Source of the DNA: Streptomyces griseocarneus
Lineage (GTDB): Bacteria > Actinomycetota > Actinomycetes > Streptomycetales > Streptomycetaceae
Length of the DNA: 64,000 nt
Assembly (NCBI GenBank): GCA_003674045.1
Contig: PENC01000002.1
Coordinates: forward strand, 372,001-436,000
Reading direction: 5' to 3'
Shown here: piece after piece, positions 53,086 to 62,456 of the stretch
Position numbering within the stretch: the first letter of the stretch is position 1
Layout of the letters: every line of letters begins with the position of its first letter
The notes under the pieces: generated by a model
Told to the model about the DNA's origin: nothing
Database searches by the model: none
The model's input: only the letters and a program-made list of their open reading frames with translations
Translations under genes and position numbers: made by a program

Positions 53086-54108
53086 ATGACGCGAAAAGAC
53101 AACGACCGGAACGCCGTGGAAGTCCGCGGCCTGGTCAAGCACTTCGGTGCGACCAAAGCCCTGGACGGGGTCGACCTGGAGGTACGCGAGGGCACCGTCC
53201 TCGGCGTGCTGGGCCCCAATGGCGCGGGCAAGACGACGCTGGTCCGCGCCCTGTCCACCCTGATCAGGCCCGACGCCGGCACGGCCCGTGTCGCGGGCTA
53301 CGACGTGCTGACGCAGCCCCGCCAGCTGCGCCGGGCCATCGGCCTGACCGGGCAGTACGCCTCGGTCGACGAGAAGCTGTCCGGCTACGAGAACCTCTAC
53401 ATGATCGGGCGGCTGCTCGACCTCTCCCGCAAGGACGCCCGCCGCCGCGCCGGCGAGATGCTGGAGCGCTTCTCGCTCACGGAGGCCGCCAAGCGGCCCG
53501 CCGGGCAGTACTCGGGCGGCATGCGGCGCCGCCTCGACCTGGCCGCCTCCATGATCGGCCACCCGGCGGTGCTCTATCTGGACGAGCCCACCACCGGCCT
53601 CGACCCCCGCACCCGCAACGAGGTGTGGGAGGAGGTCCAGCGCATGGTCACCGAGGGCGCGACCGTCCTGCTGACCACGCAGTACATGGAGGAGGCGGAG
53701 CAGCTCGCCCAGGAGCTGACGGTCATCGACCGCGGCCGGGTGATCGCGGGTGGCCGCGTCGACGAGCTCAAGGCCAAGGTCGGCGGCCGCACCCTGGTGA
53801 TCCGGCCCGCCGACCCCGGCGAGCTGTCGCGCATGGTGGGCGCCCTGGCGCAGGCCGGTCTCGACGGCACCGCGGGGGCGACCCCGGACGAGACGGCGGG
53901 CACGGTGAGCCTGCCGCTGCTGAGCGACGAGCAGCTGACGGCCGTGATCGGCATGCTGAGCGCGCGCGGCTTCGGCATCGCCGACATCGGCACCCACCTG
54001 CCCAGCCTCGACGAGGTGTTCCTGGCCATCACGGGCCAGAAGGCGTCCGCACCGGCGGACGACCAGGCAGCAGAGCAGAACGACGCACTTCAGGGGGCCG
54101 CCGCGTGA
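53086..54108 (+). CDS. ABC exporter ATPase, DrrA family
   Basis: The 340-residue protein has all ABC motifs: Walker A GPNGAGKTT, Q-loop LTGQYASVDEKLSG, signature YSGGMRRRLDLA, Walker B AVLYLDEPTTGLDP, and the H-region LLTTQYMEEAEQ with Q-Y in place of the usual histidine, as in DrrA-type ATPases. The DrrA-type C-terminal domain ends in GTHLPSLDEVFLAITG. It powers the permease whose start overlaps its stop (GTGA). Daunorubicin-resistance-type exporters of this layout are common in Streptomyces; the substrate is unknown. Four 11-bp repeats lie directly upstream. Confidence 0.95.
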   Translation: MTRKDNDRNAVEVRGLVKHFGATKALDGVDLEVREGTVLGVLGPNGAGKTTLVRALSTLIRPDAGTARVAGYDVLTQPRQLRRAIGLTGQYASVDEKLSGYENLYMIGRLLDLSRKDARRRAGEMLERFSLTEAAKRPAGQYSGGMRRRLDLAASMIGHPAVLYLDEPTTGLDPRTRNEVWEEVQRMVTEGATVLLTTQYMEEAEQLAQELTVIDRGRVIAGGRVDELKAKVGGRTLVIRPADPGELSRMVGALAQAGLDGTAGATPDETAGTVSLPLLSDEQLTAVIGMLSARGFGIADIGTHLPSLDEVFLAITGQKASAPADDQAAEQNDALQGAAA

Positions 54109-54941
54109 CCACGGCAACGACGACCGCCACGGCCGGGGCCCGTCCCCGGGCCGGCTCCGGCGAGGGACGGATCGGCCTGCGGGCCAACCTGCGGCACATC
54201 GGGGCCCTCGCCCGCCGCAACATGCTCCAGATCAAGCAGGACCCGGAGTCGATGTTCGACGCCGTGCTCATGCCGATCATCTTCATCCTGCTGTTCACGT
54301 ATGTCTTCGGCGGCTCGATCGCGGGCAAGGGCCACGAGAAGGAGTATGTGAACTACCTGGTCCCCGGCCTGATGGCGATGATGGGGATGAACATCTCCAT
54401 GGCCGTCGGCACGGGCATCAACGACGATTTCAAGAAGGGGGTGATGGACCGCTTCCGCACCATGCCGATAGCCCGGTCCTCGGTCCTCGTCGCGAAGATC
54501 GTCGTCGAGGTCGGCCGGATGCTCATCGCCACGTCGATCCTGCTGGTCATGGGCTTCGCCATCGGCCTGCACATCGAGACCTCGGTGCTGCACCTGCTCG
54601 GCGCGGTGGCGCTGTCCATGGTCTTCGGCGCCTCGCTGATGTGGATATTCATCCTGCTGGGCCTGACCCTGCGCACCGCCCAGGCGGTCCAGGGCGTGGC
54701 GATGCTGGTCCTGATGCCGCTCCAGTTCGGCAGCTCGATCTTCACGCCCACCGCCAACATGCCCGGCTGGCTGGAGGGCTTCACCAAGTACAACCCGCTC
54801 TCCAACCTCGCCGACGCGGCGCGCCACCTCATCAACGGCGGCCCGGTGGCGCACTCGGTGTGGATGGTGCTCGCCTGGTCGGTCGGCATCACCGTGGTGA
54901 CCGCGCCGCTGGCCGTCACCCGCTTCCGCAGGAAGACCTGA
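54105..54941 (+). CDS. ABC-2 type exporter permease, DrrB family
   Basis: The GTG at 54105 overlaps the ATPase stop. The 278-residue protein has six membrane helices in ABC-2 order (FDAVLMPIIFILLFTYVFGG, YLVPGLMAMMGMNISMAVG, ILLVMGFAIGLHIET, LLGAVALSMVFGASLMWIFI, LMPLQFGSSIFTPTANMP, WMVLAWSVGITVVTAPLAVT). The motif FTPTANMPGWLEGF is typical of DrrB-like permeases. It pairs with the ATPase. The following gene is convergent, with only 20 bases between stops. Confidence 0.94.
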   Translation: MTTATTTATAGARPRAGSGEGRIGLRANLRHIGALARRNMLQIKQDPESMFDAVLMPIIFILLFTYVFGGSIAGKGHEKEYVNYLVPGLMAMMGMNISMAVGTGINDDFKKGVMDRFRTMPIARSSVLVAKIVVEVGRMLIATSILLVMGFAIGLHIETSVLHLLGAVALSMVFGASLMWIFILLGLTLRTAQAVQGVAMLVLMPLQFGSSIFTPTANMPGWLEGFTKYNPLSNLADAARHLINGGPVAHSVWMVLAWSVGITVVTAPLAVTRFRRKT

Positions 54942-54961
54942 CCGGCCGGCAGCGCTTCGCG

Positions 54962-57900
54962 TCATACGAGGGCGGCGGCCTCCTCCTTGGTGAGGGTGCC
55001 GCCCTCGGCATACGCATGGTCGAACGCGGCGTCGCCCAGCGCGGCCCGCGCCTTGGCCGTGGCCTGTTCGCGGATCTCCACCTCGGCGGAGACCATGGGG
55101 TAGTCGCCGGGACGCAGCGCCTCCACCGCGCCCAGCAGCCGGGCGGCACGCAAGGCCCCTTCCTCGCCGCCCAGTTCGGCGTGGGCGAGCGAGGCGTAGA
55201 GCAGCTGCACCGTGGCCATCTGCGGCACCACGAGCTGCGCCAGCGGGTCATCGGTGAGCGCGAGGGCGGTACGCAGCCTCGGCAGGGCCTCCTCGGACTT
55301 CCCCTCCAGGATGTCGAGCCAGCCGAGCTGACCGTTCATCATGCTCTCGAAGACCGCGAACGACGCCTTGCTGAACTCCCCCATCAGATCGTCGAAAAGC
55401 TCCCGTGCCTCCGCCGTGCGGCCGACGCGGGCGATCCGGGAGGCGAGCATGACCCGGGCGAAGGCGGAGGTCTCCGGGTTGCCCTTGTCGGCGTCCGCGA
55501 TGGACTGGCGCAGCATGCGCTCGCCCTCGGCGAGCTCCATGGCGCCCGACTCCAGCAGCGCCTCGGCGAGGCGGGCCCGCAGCGCGGGCAGCTCGGACGT
55601 CGCGCCGATCTCATGGGCCAGGCCGATGGCCTCGCGGTAGTCCTCGGCCGCGAGCGCGAACTCGGCCCGCCGTTCGTGTGCCTCGCCCCGCCCGGACAGT
55701 GCCTCGGCGACGCCCCAGGCGTCCCCCAGTCTGCGGAAGATCTCCAGGCTCTCGTCGGCGTCCCGCGTGGCCTGGGCGAGCCCGCCCGTACGGTCGTTGA
55801 GGACCTTGGCCCTCAGCTGGAGCGCGTTGGCGAGCCCCCATTCGAAGCCGTGCTCGCGGCACATCTCCACACTCCGCTCGACAGCGGTGTTCATGGCCTC
55901 GAAGTCGGCGGAGAGCACGATCGCGTAGAACCACAGGAACCCCGGCACACGGCAGTTCTGCGGCTGCCCGTCGCCGTACGCCTTGCCGACGCCGCGCAAC
56001 CGCTCCTGCATCTCCGGGCTGCCGATCACCCGCATGCTGTTCTCGATGCTGGCGATCCCGATCAGCCGCACCCCGCGCCGGGCCTCGGCGAGGAGCTCCG
56101 GCGTCATCGGGGGCGGGGCGTCGATGCAGCTCACGAAGATGGGGGGCGCCGGTTCGACGGGCTCCGCGAAGGGGTCGGGCCCCAGGGCCGCGACCGCCTC
56201 GGACCAGTGCCGGGCATCGCCGCGGTGGTCCCGCAGCGACCAGAACCAGGTCAGGGACAGCACCAGGCACAGCCCCTCCTGCTCCTCCCCCGCGGCGACG
56301 GCGCGCCGCAGGGCGGTGCGGAGGTTGTCGTGCTCCAGCTCCAGCAGGTCCAGGCTGGCGCGCTGCCGGGGGCCGCGCAGCAACGGGTCGGTGACACGGG
56401 CCAGTTCGCGGTAGGCGACGAGGTGGCGCCGCTCGACGGCGGCCCGCTCCCCGGCCTCGTCCAGCCGCTCGGCGGCGTACTCCCCCACGGTCTCCAGCAG
56501 CCGGTAGCGCATCTCGCCGCCGTCGGCGGGCGCCGCCACGACGAGCGACTTGTCGACCAGCGAGCCCAGCAGCACGGCGACGTCCCGCACGGCCACCCCG
56601 TCGCCCGCGCACACCTCCTCCGCCATGGCGAGGCCGCAGCCGCCCGCGAAGACGGACAGCCGCCGCAGGACGGCGCGTTCGGCCTCGTCGAGCAGGTCCC
56701 AGGACCAGTCGACGACGGCGCGCAGGGTCTGCTGCCGGGGCAGGACGGTACGGCTGCCGGAGGTCAGCAGCCGGAAGCGGTCGTCGAGGCGGTCGGCCAG
56801 CCCGCGGGGGGTGAGCATCCGCAGCCGGGCGGCGGCCAGTTCGATGGCCAGCGGCAGCCCGTCCAGCCGTCGGCAGATCTCGGCGCACGCCGCCAGGTCG
56901 TCCTCGACGCGGAAGCCGGGGCGCGCGGCCGCGCCGCGGTCGGCGAACAGCCGCAGCGCCACAGGATCGGGCAGCGGCTCCACCGGCCGCACCAGCTCGC
57001 CCGGCACGGCCAGGGGCTCCCGGCTGGTGGCGAGCACGGTGACGTGGGGGCAGTGGGCGAGCAGCGTCTCGGCGAGCCGGGCGGCGGCGTCGACGACGTG
57101 CTCGCAGTTGTCGAGCACGAGCAGCATGCGCCGGGCCGCGCAGTGCTCGGCGAGCCGGTCGAGCGGGTCGAGTCCGACGGCCTCGCGCATGCTCTCGGCG
57201 GCGGCGGTACGCACGACGGTCTCGCGGGCGCCCAGCGCGGTGAGCACCGCCTCGGGCACGGTGGCGGGGTCGTCCAGGGGCGCGAGCTCGGCGAACCAGA
57301 CGCCGTCGGGCCAGTCGCCGTTCCCCGCGGCGGCGGTCTCGGCGGCCTCCTGCGACAGCCGGGTCTTCCCGGCCCCGCCCGGCCCGAGGAGGGTGACCAG
57401 CCGGTGCCGCCCGAGGTCGGTCCGTATCAGGTCGAGATCGTCCTCCCGCCCGACGAACGAGGTGAGCCGGGCGCGCAGATTGCCCCGCGGGGCCGGGGCG
57501 GGGGTAGTGACGGCAGGCGCCTCGGGAGCGGCGTACGCGAGCAGCTCCGCGTGCAGGGCCCGCAGCTCGGGCCCCGGGTCCGCGCCCAGCCGCTCGGCTA
57601 TCCCGGCCCGCACCGTCTCGTACGCGGCGAGGGCCTCGGCCGGACGGCCCGCGGCGCGCAGGGCGCGCAGCAGGAGGGCGTGGAGCGGCTCGTCCAGGGG
57701 GTGGTCGGCGCACAGCTCGGTCAGCTCGGGCAGCGCCCGGTCCGCCCGTCCGAGGGCGACGGCGGCGGCGAGCCGCGTACGGCGGGCGTCCAGGTGCCGT
57801 GCCTCGTACCGTCCCGCCAGGGCGGACCGGCCGGGCAGGTCGGCGAGGACGGGACCGCGCCAGAGCGCGAGGGCCTCGCCCAGCAGCGTCTCGGCCCGCT

Positions 57901-58249
57901 CCGGCTCACCGGCCGCGAGCGCGGCCGCGCCCTCGTCGGCGAGCCGCTGGAAGCGGTGCAGGTCGACGTCGTCGGGGCCGGCGCACAGCCGGTAGCCACC
58001 CGCGGTGGAATCCACCGCGTCAGGACCGAGCGCACGCCGCAGCCGCGCCACGAGCGCCTGCAGCGCGCCCGCCGCGTCGGCGGGCGGCTCACCGTCCCAC
58101 ACCGCGTCGATCAGCGCCTCGGCGGTCCGGGCACGCCCCGGGTACAGCGCCAGCGCCGCGAGCAGTGCCCGCAGCCTGGGCCCACCGAGGGCAGCGGACC
58201 GACCGTCGTCGGTGTGGGCCGTAGTAGTGCCGAGAATCCCGTAACGCAC
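54962..58249 (-). CDS. AfsR/SARP-like regulator with ATPase and TPR-like domains
   Basis: The start at the GTG at 58249 (VRYGILGTTTAHTDDGRSAA) is usual for this family. The 1095-residue protein has an N-terminal winged helix (LRALLAALALYPGRARTAEA, about residues 1-90), a BTAD domain (about 95-240), an NB-ARC-like ATPase with Walker A LGPGGAGKTRLS near 288 and LLVLDNCEH, then TPR-like repeats to the end. Proteins of this build (AfsR, SCO-type BTAD/NB-ARC regulators) activate secondary metabolism genes. It is convergent with the ABC exporter, whose promoter has 11-bp direct repeats. Confidence 0.9.
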   Translation of the reverse strand: MRYGILGTTTAHTDDGRSAALGGPRLRALLAALALYPGRARTAEALIDAVWDGEPPADAAGALQALVARLRRALGPDAVDSTAGGYRLCAGPDDVDLHRFQRLADEGAAALAAGEPERAETLLGEALALWRGPVLADLPGRSALAGRYEARHLDARRTRLAAAVALGRADRALPELTELCADHPLDEPLHALLLRALRAAGRPAEALAAYETVRAGIAERLGADPGPELRALHAELLAYAAPEAPAVTTPAPAPRGNLRARLTSFVGREDDLDLIRTDLGRHRLVTLLGPGGAGKTRLSQEAAETAAAGNGDWPDGVWFAELAPLDDPATVPEAVLTALGARETVVRTAAAESMREAVGLDPLDRLAEHCAARRMLLVLDNCEHVVDAAARLAETLLAHCPHVTVLATSREPLAVPGELVRPVEPLPDPVALRLFADRGAAARPGFRVEDDLAACAEICRRLDGLPLAIELAAARLRMLTPRGLADRLDDRFRLLTSGSRTVLPRQQTLRAVVDWSWDLLDEAERAVLRRLSVFAGGCGLAMAEEVCAGDGVAVRDVAVLLGSLVDKSLVVAAPADGGEMRYRLLETVGEYAAERLDEAGERAAVERRHLVAYRELARVTDPLLRGPRQRASLDLLELEHDNLRTALRRAVAAGEEQEGLCLVLSLTWFWSLRDHRGDARHWSEAVAALGPDPFAEPVEPAPPIFVSCIDAPPPMTPELLAEARRGVRLIGIASIENSMRVIGSPEMQERLRGVGKAYGDGQPQNCRVPGFLWFYAIVLSADFEAMNTAVERSVEMCREHGFEWGLANALQLRAKVLNDRTGGLAQATRDADESLEIFRRLGDAWGVAEALSGRGEAHERRAEFALAAEDYREAIGLAHEIGATSELPALRARLAEALLESGAMELAEGERMLRQSIADADKGNPETSAFARVMLASRIARVGRTAEARELFDDLMGEFSKASFAVFESMMNGQLGWLDILEGKSEEALPRLRTALALTDDPLAQLVVPQMATVQLLYASLAHAELGGEEGALRAARLLGAVEALRPGDYPMVSAEVEIREQATAKARAALGDAAFDHAYAEGGTLTKEEAAALV

Positions 58250-58260
58250 GGCCCCATTGT

Positions 58261-58399
58261 CCCCCGGGGCGTCCACAGGTTTTCGAATATGCCCCGTAAG
58301 AGGCGCGGGGCACACCCCAAACCAGGAGGTACCTTCACCCGGTACGTTCGTACACCCGGGCAACCCGGTGGCAAAGACTTCCACAGGAGCACACTCACT
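58261..58399. promoter_or_regulatory. divergent promoter gap, SARP-like and protease genes
   Basis: The region holds TGCCCCG / CGGGGCA (about 58289-58312), a short hairpin resembling a fragment of the dispersed element, and the protease ribosome site AGGAG at 58385. I see no clear operator. Confidence 0.35.
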
Positions 58400-59209
58400 A
58401 TGTCAACAGCGACCCACGGCGAACGGCGCGTGAGCCCCGTCTTCCTCGCCGTCGTCGCCATCATGGCGGTCTCCATATGGGCGGTGTGGACGGACTTCTC
58501 GGCGAGCCCCGGCTTCGCCGTCTTCCTGTTCATCCTCTCCGGCTGGATCGTCTCGCTGTGCCTGCACGAGTACGCGCACGCGCGGACGGCCCTGCACGGC
58601 GGGGACATCTCGGTGGAGAGCAAGGGCTATCTGACGCTCGACCCGCTCAAGTACACCCACGCCATGCTGAGCATCGTGCTGCCGGTGATCTTCGTGATCA
58701 TGGGCGGGATCGGTCTGCCGGGTGGCGCGGTCTTCATCGAGCGGCACCGCATCCGGGGCCGCTGGAAGCACAGCCTGGTCTCGGCGGCGGGCCCGCTGAC
58801 GAACGTGCTGTTCGCGGGCGTCGTGACGGCGCCGTTCTGGCTGGGCGCGATGGACGGGGTGCCGGACCACTTCCGCTACGCGCTGGGCTTCATGGCGCTG
58901 CTCCAGGTCACGGCGGCGATCCTGAACCTCCTGCCGGTGCCGGGCCTGGACGGCTACGGGGTGATCGAGCCCTGGCTGTCGTACAAGATCCGCCGGCAGG
59001 TGGAGCCGTTCGCGCCGTTCGGCATCCTGGCCGTCTTCGGCTTCCTGTGGATCCCCGAGGTGAACCACGCCTTCTTCGACATGATCGACGCGGTGCTGCG
59101 CGGCCTGGGCGTCACGGAGTGGGACACGTACTGGGGCCGCGAGCTCTTCCGCTTCTGGCAGGGCACCCCGGACATCCCCCCGATGACGGGGATGATCCTG
59201 AACCCGTGA
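58400..59209 (+). CDS. site-2 protease family (M50) membrane protein
   Basis: The 269-residue protein has about six membrane helices. The zinc-binding motif is LHEYAHA (HExxH) near residue 54, and the second metal motif is NLLPVPGLDGYG. These define the M50 family of intramembrane metalloproteases; members of this compact branch may cut membrane-bound regulators. AGGAG lies 10 bases upstream. The gene is followed at once by a dispersed element. The likely substrate is unknown; the divergent gene encodes a regulator, but no direct link is seen. Confidence 0.9.
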   Translation: MSTATHGERRVSPVFLAVVAIMAVSIWAVWTDFSASPGFAVFLFILSGWIVSLCLHEYAHARTALHGGDISVESKGYLTLDPLKYTHAMLSIVLPVIFVIMGGIGLPGGAVFIERHRIRGRWKHSLVSAAGPLTNVLFAGVVTAPFWLGAMDGVPDHFRYALGFMALLQVTAAILNLLPVPGLDGYGVIEPWLSYKIRRQVEPFAPFGILAVFGFLWIPEVNHAFFDMIDAVLRGLGVTEWDTYWGRELFRFWQGTPDIPPMTGMILNP

Positions 59210-59210
59210 G

Positions 59211-59300
59211 AAGGGGCGCCCCGAAAGGGGCGCGGGGAACTGCGCGACCAGCCACGACGCGTCCGCAGCCGCCGGACGACAGCACCCGGCAGACGCGTGG
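59211..59300 (+). repeat. dispersed element copy (R9)
   Basis: GCGCCCC-gaaa-GGGGCGC (59216-59233) has a GNRA loop, then GGGGAACTGCGCGACCAGCC, and a tail CACGACGCGTCCGCAGCCGC. It starts two bases beyond the protease stop codon and lies in a 110-bp gap to the convergent 60-residue gene. Confidence 0.85.
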
Positions 59301-59319
59301 GCGCCCCACCCCGCTACCG

Positions 59320-59502
59320 CTACCGCAGCGCAGCGTTCCGGTCGTTCTTCTCCTTGCGCACGTAATACCAGGCGATGTTCGACGCCACACCGAGGAGCAG
59401 CACCCACACCACACCGATCCAGCTGCCCTGGACGAAGGAGACGACGGCCGCCGCGGTCGCGAGAACGCAGACGACGATGGCGTAGAGGGCGAGGCGGGGC
59501 AT
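59320..59502 (-). CDS. 60-residue membrane protein
   Basis: The protein has an ATG at 59502 with AGGAG ten bases upstream. It consists of two membrane helices (LYAIVVCVLATAAAVVSFVQ and IGVVWVLLLGVASNIAWYYV) and a charged tail RKEKNDRNAALR. Small two-helix proteins like this are common in Streptomyces and mostly lack function. It lies about 95 bases past the end of the F420:NADP reductase gene on the same strand and may be cotranscribed with it. Confidence 0.7.
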   Translation of the reverse strand: MPRLALYAIVVCVLATAAAVVSFVQGSWIGVVWVLLLGVASNIAWYYVRKEKNDRNAALR

Positions 59503-59597
59503 GGGGTACGGCTCCTGTCCGGGGGCACATGTGCGTACGATCCCGTCCATTGTCGCGCAGCCCGCCCCGGAGCCCGCCCCGCCCCCGGCGCCGCGGG

Positions 59598-60302
59598 TCA
59601 CACGTCGGTGACCCGCAGGCCCGCGTGCGCCTTGTACCGCCGGTTGACGGAGATCAGGTTCGCGACGAGCGACTCCACCTGGTGGGCATTGCGCAGCCGG
59701 CCCGCGAAGACACCGCGCATGCCGGGGATGCGGGCGGCCAGCGCCTGGACCAGGTCCGTGTCGGCCCGCTTCTCGCCGAGGACCATCACATCGGTGTCGA
59801 TCTCGGCGATCTCCGGGTCGGAGAGCAGCACCGCGGACAGGTGGTGGAAGGCGGCGGTGACCCGCGACTCCGGCAGCAGGGCCGCGGCCTGCTGCGCGGC
59901 GCTGCCCTCCTCCGGCTTGAGCGCGTAGGCGCCCTGCTTGTCGAAGCCGAGCGGGTTGACGCAGTCGACGACGAGCTTTCCGGCGAGTTCCTCGCGCAGC
60001 GATTCCAGGGTCTTCGCGTGGCCGTCCCACGGCACCGCGACGATCACGATGTCGCTGCGCCGCGCGCACTCGGCGTTGTCGGCGCCCTCGACGCCGAGCC
60101 CGAGCTCGGCGGCCGCGGTCTGCGCGCGCTCGGCGGCGCGCGAACCGATGATCACGCGCTGGCCGGCCTTGGCGAGCCGGTAGGCGAGCCCGCGGCCCTG
60201 GTCACCGGTGCCGCCGAGGACACCGACCACCAGGCCGGAGACGTCGGGGAGCTCCCAAGGGTCCTTGGCGGGCGCCTTCTTCGTGTCGTCAGAAGTAGTC
60301 AT
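59598..60302 (-). CDS. F420:NADP oxidoreductase-like enzyme
   Basis: The 234-residue protein starts MTTSDDTKKAPAKDPW and has the NADP-binding Rossmann motif GVLGGTGDQGRGLA at about residues 27-40, the GSRAAERA phosphate-binding loop and a VPWDGHAKTL segment. This matches the NADPH-dependent F420 reductase (Fno/NpdG) family, which passes hydride between F420H2 and NADP+. F420 is used by Streptomyces. A less specific NADP-binding reductase is possible. It is divergent from the hypothetical gene at 60409. Confidence 0.9.
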   Translation of the reverse strand: MTTSDDTKKAPAKDPWELPDVSGLVVGVLGGTGDQGRGLAYRLAKAGQRVIIGSRAAERAQTAAAELGLGVEGADNAECARRSDIVIVAVPWDGHAKTLESLREELAGKLVVDCVNPLGFDKQGAYALKPEEGSAAQQAAALLPESRVTAAFHHLSAVLLSDPEIAEIDTDVMVLGEKRADTDLVQALAARIPGMRGVFAGRLRNAHQVESLVANLISVNRRYKAHAGLRVTDV

Positions 60303-60408
60303 GCGGGGATGATTTCACGCGGGAAAATCCGGGCGCGCTCCTGCCCGTACGGGTGAGGAGGGCGAACCGGCCCCACCCCGGCCCGTCCGGTGCGCCATGA
60401 TGCGGCGC

Positions 60409-61038
60409 ATGGACGCAGTCCGGGTCGCGCTGCTGCGCGAAGTACTCGCCGGGACCGAATGGCTCCAGTCCACCCGCCGCTTCGCGGGCACGCTGCGGTC
60501 CTCGGTCACCCGTCACCACGGCGGTCTGCTGCTCGTCGGCACCGCCGAGTACGAACCCTGGCATCTGGCCGCGCACTTGGACGACGAGGCCGCCTGGTCC
60601 GGGCTGCCCGAGCTCTCCCCCACCCTCGTCCGGCACCGGGTGCCGGCCGGCGTCCCGGCGCACCTGTCGGTGGGGCTCGGCCGTCTGGAGGCGACGCGCC
60701 GGGGCGAGACGCTGCTGGTGGTCACTCCGCAGTCGCCGGGGGCGGGGCTGCTGGAGCGGGTGCACGACGTGCGCCGCGGCGGCGCGACGGTGCTGGCGCT
60801 GGACGGCACGTCCGACGGCGAGGGCTCGGAGCTGTGCGGCCTCGCCCACGACCGGCTGGCCGTGCCGCCCACCGTGCCGTCCTCGACGTCGACGGAGCTC
60901 GACCTCGACACGGTGCAGCACCTGGTCAGCGCGGCGGCCGGGGAGAACAGCCCGCCCGTGCCGCGCGGCCGCCGCTTCCGGGACCGTCTGGCCCGCCTCG
61001 CGGACCAGCTCACGGCCCCGCCGCCGCCCCGCTGGTGA
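60409..61038 (+). CDS. 209-residue protein of unknown function
   Basis: I prefer the ATG at 60409 (MDAVRVALLREVLAG) over one four codons earlier, but neither has a clear ribosome site. The protein holds a HHGGLLLVGTAEYEPWHLAA stretch, a LLVVTPQSPGAGLLERVHDV middle, and a basic C-terminus (RGRRFRDRLARLADQL). No motif for an enzyme is evident. It precedes an MFS gene by 64 bases on the same strand. I do not recognise it. Confidence 0.62.
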   Translation: MDAVRVALLREVLAGTEWLQSTRRFAGTLRSSVTRHHGGLLLVGTAEYEPWHLAAHLDDEAAWSGLPELSPTLVRHRVPAGVPAHLSVGLGRLEATRRGETLLVVTPQSPGAGLLERVHDVRRGGATVLALDGTSDGEGSELCGLAHDRLAVPPTVPSSTSTELDLDTVQHLVSAAAGENSPPVPRGRRFRDRLARLADQLTAPPPPRW

Positions 61039-61102
61039 GCCCCTGACGGGAGCCGCGAAAACCGTTTGTGCCCGCTCCCGGGCCCATGGACCATGGCCTT
61101 CC

Positions 61103-62440
61103 GTGACTGAGCAAGACCCCTCCGGTCCCCCCTGCCATACGAGCCCCTCGGGACCCCTCCGCAGACTGCGCGCCCTGCTGCCCGACCTGACTCCGTGGCG
61201 CGCCTCCGCCGACTTCCGCCGCATGTGGCTGGCGGGCCTGGTGACCGTCTTCGGCACCTTCCTGACCTTTGTCGCGGTGCCGCTCCAGCTCAAGGAGCTG
61301 ACGGGTTCGGCACTCGCCGTCGGCGCGGTCGGCGCGGTCGAGCTCGTCCCGCTGATCGTCTTCGGGCTGTACGGCGGCGCCCTCGCCGACGCCCTCGACC
61401 GCCGCAAGCTGATCCTGTGGACCGAGGCCGGCCTCGGTGTCCTCTCGGCGATCCTGCTGCTCAACACGCTGCTGCCGGAGCCGATGATCTGGCCGCTGTA
61501 CGTGGTGGCGGCGCTGACCAGCGCGCTGAGCGGGCTCCAGCGCCCCGCGATGCAGGCGATCGTGCCGCGCATCGTCGCGCACGACCAGCTGCCCGCGGCC
61601 ATCGCCCTGAACTCGATGCGCTGGCAGCTCGGCGCGATCGCGGGTCCCTCCCTGGCGGGCCTGATCGTCGCCTACGCGGGCCTGCCCTGGGCGTACGGCC
61701 TCGACCTCGCGTCGTACGCGGTCTCCGGCGTGCTGCTGCTCGGTCTCGCCCCCTCCCCCGCCGCGCGCGAGGCCGACAAGCCGTCGCTGAGCGGCATCCT
61801 GGAGGGCGCGCGCTACGCCTGGAGCCGCAAGGAACTGCTGGGCACGTACGCGATCGACATGGTGGCCATGCTGTTCGCCTTCCCCACCGCGATCTTCCCG
61901 TTCCTCGCGGACGACCTGGACGCCCCCTGGGCGCTGGGCCTGATGTACGCGGCGGGCGCCGTCGGCTCCCTCGTGGTGAGCCTGACCAGCGGCTGGGTGT
62001 CCGGCATCCACCGGCACGGCCGCATGGTCGTCCTCGCGGCGCTCGGCTGGGGCGCGGCCATGGCGGTGGCGGGCTGGATGCCGGACGTCTGGCTGGTGCT
62101 GCTGTTCCTGGCGGTGGCCGGCGGCTGCGACACGGTGAGCGGTCTCTTCCGCTCGGCGATCTGGGACCAGACCATCCCGGACGAGCTGCGGGGCCGCCTG
62201 GCGGGCATAGAGATGCTCTCCTACTCCCTCGGCCCCCAGATCGGCCAGGTCCGCGCGGGCGGCATGGCCTCCCTCACCAACGCCCGCACCTCCGTCTGGA
62301 CCGGCGGCGTCGCCTGCGTCGTCTCGGTGGGCCTCCTGGCGGCCTCGCTGCCGAAGCTGATCTCGTACGACGCCCGCACGAACGAACACGCGGTGCGCAT
62401 GCGCGCCCGCAAGGCGGCGGAGGTGGCCGAGGCGGCGTAG
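61103..62440 (+). CDS. MFS exporter, EntS/DHA3-like
   Basis: The 445-residue protein starts at a GTG (MTEQDPSGPPC when read as Met) and has a roughly 40-residue hydrophilic head, then 12 helices. Motif GALADALDRRKLILWTEAGL after helix 2, LQRPAMQAIVPRIV and LNSMRWQLGAIAGPSLAG are typical of the enterobactin-exporter-like DHA3 group. EntS homologs export siderophores or drugs; an iron box 1.4 kb later makes siderophore export a possibility, but the linkage is loose. A dispersed element follows the stop. Confidence 0.88.
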   Translation: MTEQDPSGPPCHTSPSGPLRRLRALLPDLTPWRASADFRRMWLAGLVTVFGTFLTFVAVPLQLKELTGSALAVGAVGAVELVPLIVFGLYGGALADALDRRKLILWTEAGLGVLSAILLLNTLLPEPMIWPLYVVAALTSALSGLQRPAMQAIVPRIVAHDQLPAAIALNSMRWQLGAIAGPSLAGLIVAYAGLPWAYGLDLASYAVSGVLLLGLAPSPAAREADKPSLSGILEGARYAWSRKELLGTYAIDMVAMLFAFPTAIFPFLADDLDAPWALGLMYAAGAVGSLVVSLTSGWVSGIHRHGRMVVLAALGWGAAMAVAGWMPDVWLVLLFLAVAGGCDTVSGLFRSAIWDQTIPDELRGRLAGIEMLSYSLGPQIGQVRAGGMASLTNARTSVWTGGVACVVSVGLLAASLPKLISYDARTNEHAVRMRARKAAEVAEAA

Positions 62441-62456
62441 GGGCCGGGCGCCAATT

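Noticed and set aside
54962..58249. Secondary-metabolite gene cluster around the AfsR/SARP-like gene
   Set aside because: No polyketide, peptide-synthetase, terpene or RiPP biosynthesis gene is in the window. Only an exporter and housekeeping genes are nearby.
54641..58399. Plus-strand open frame reading into the site-2 protease start
   Set aside because: The first 1250 codons are antisense to the AfsR/SARP-like gene, with no protein-like features. The protease starts properly at 58400 with its own ribosome site.
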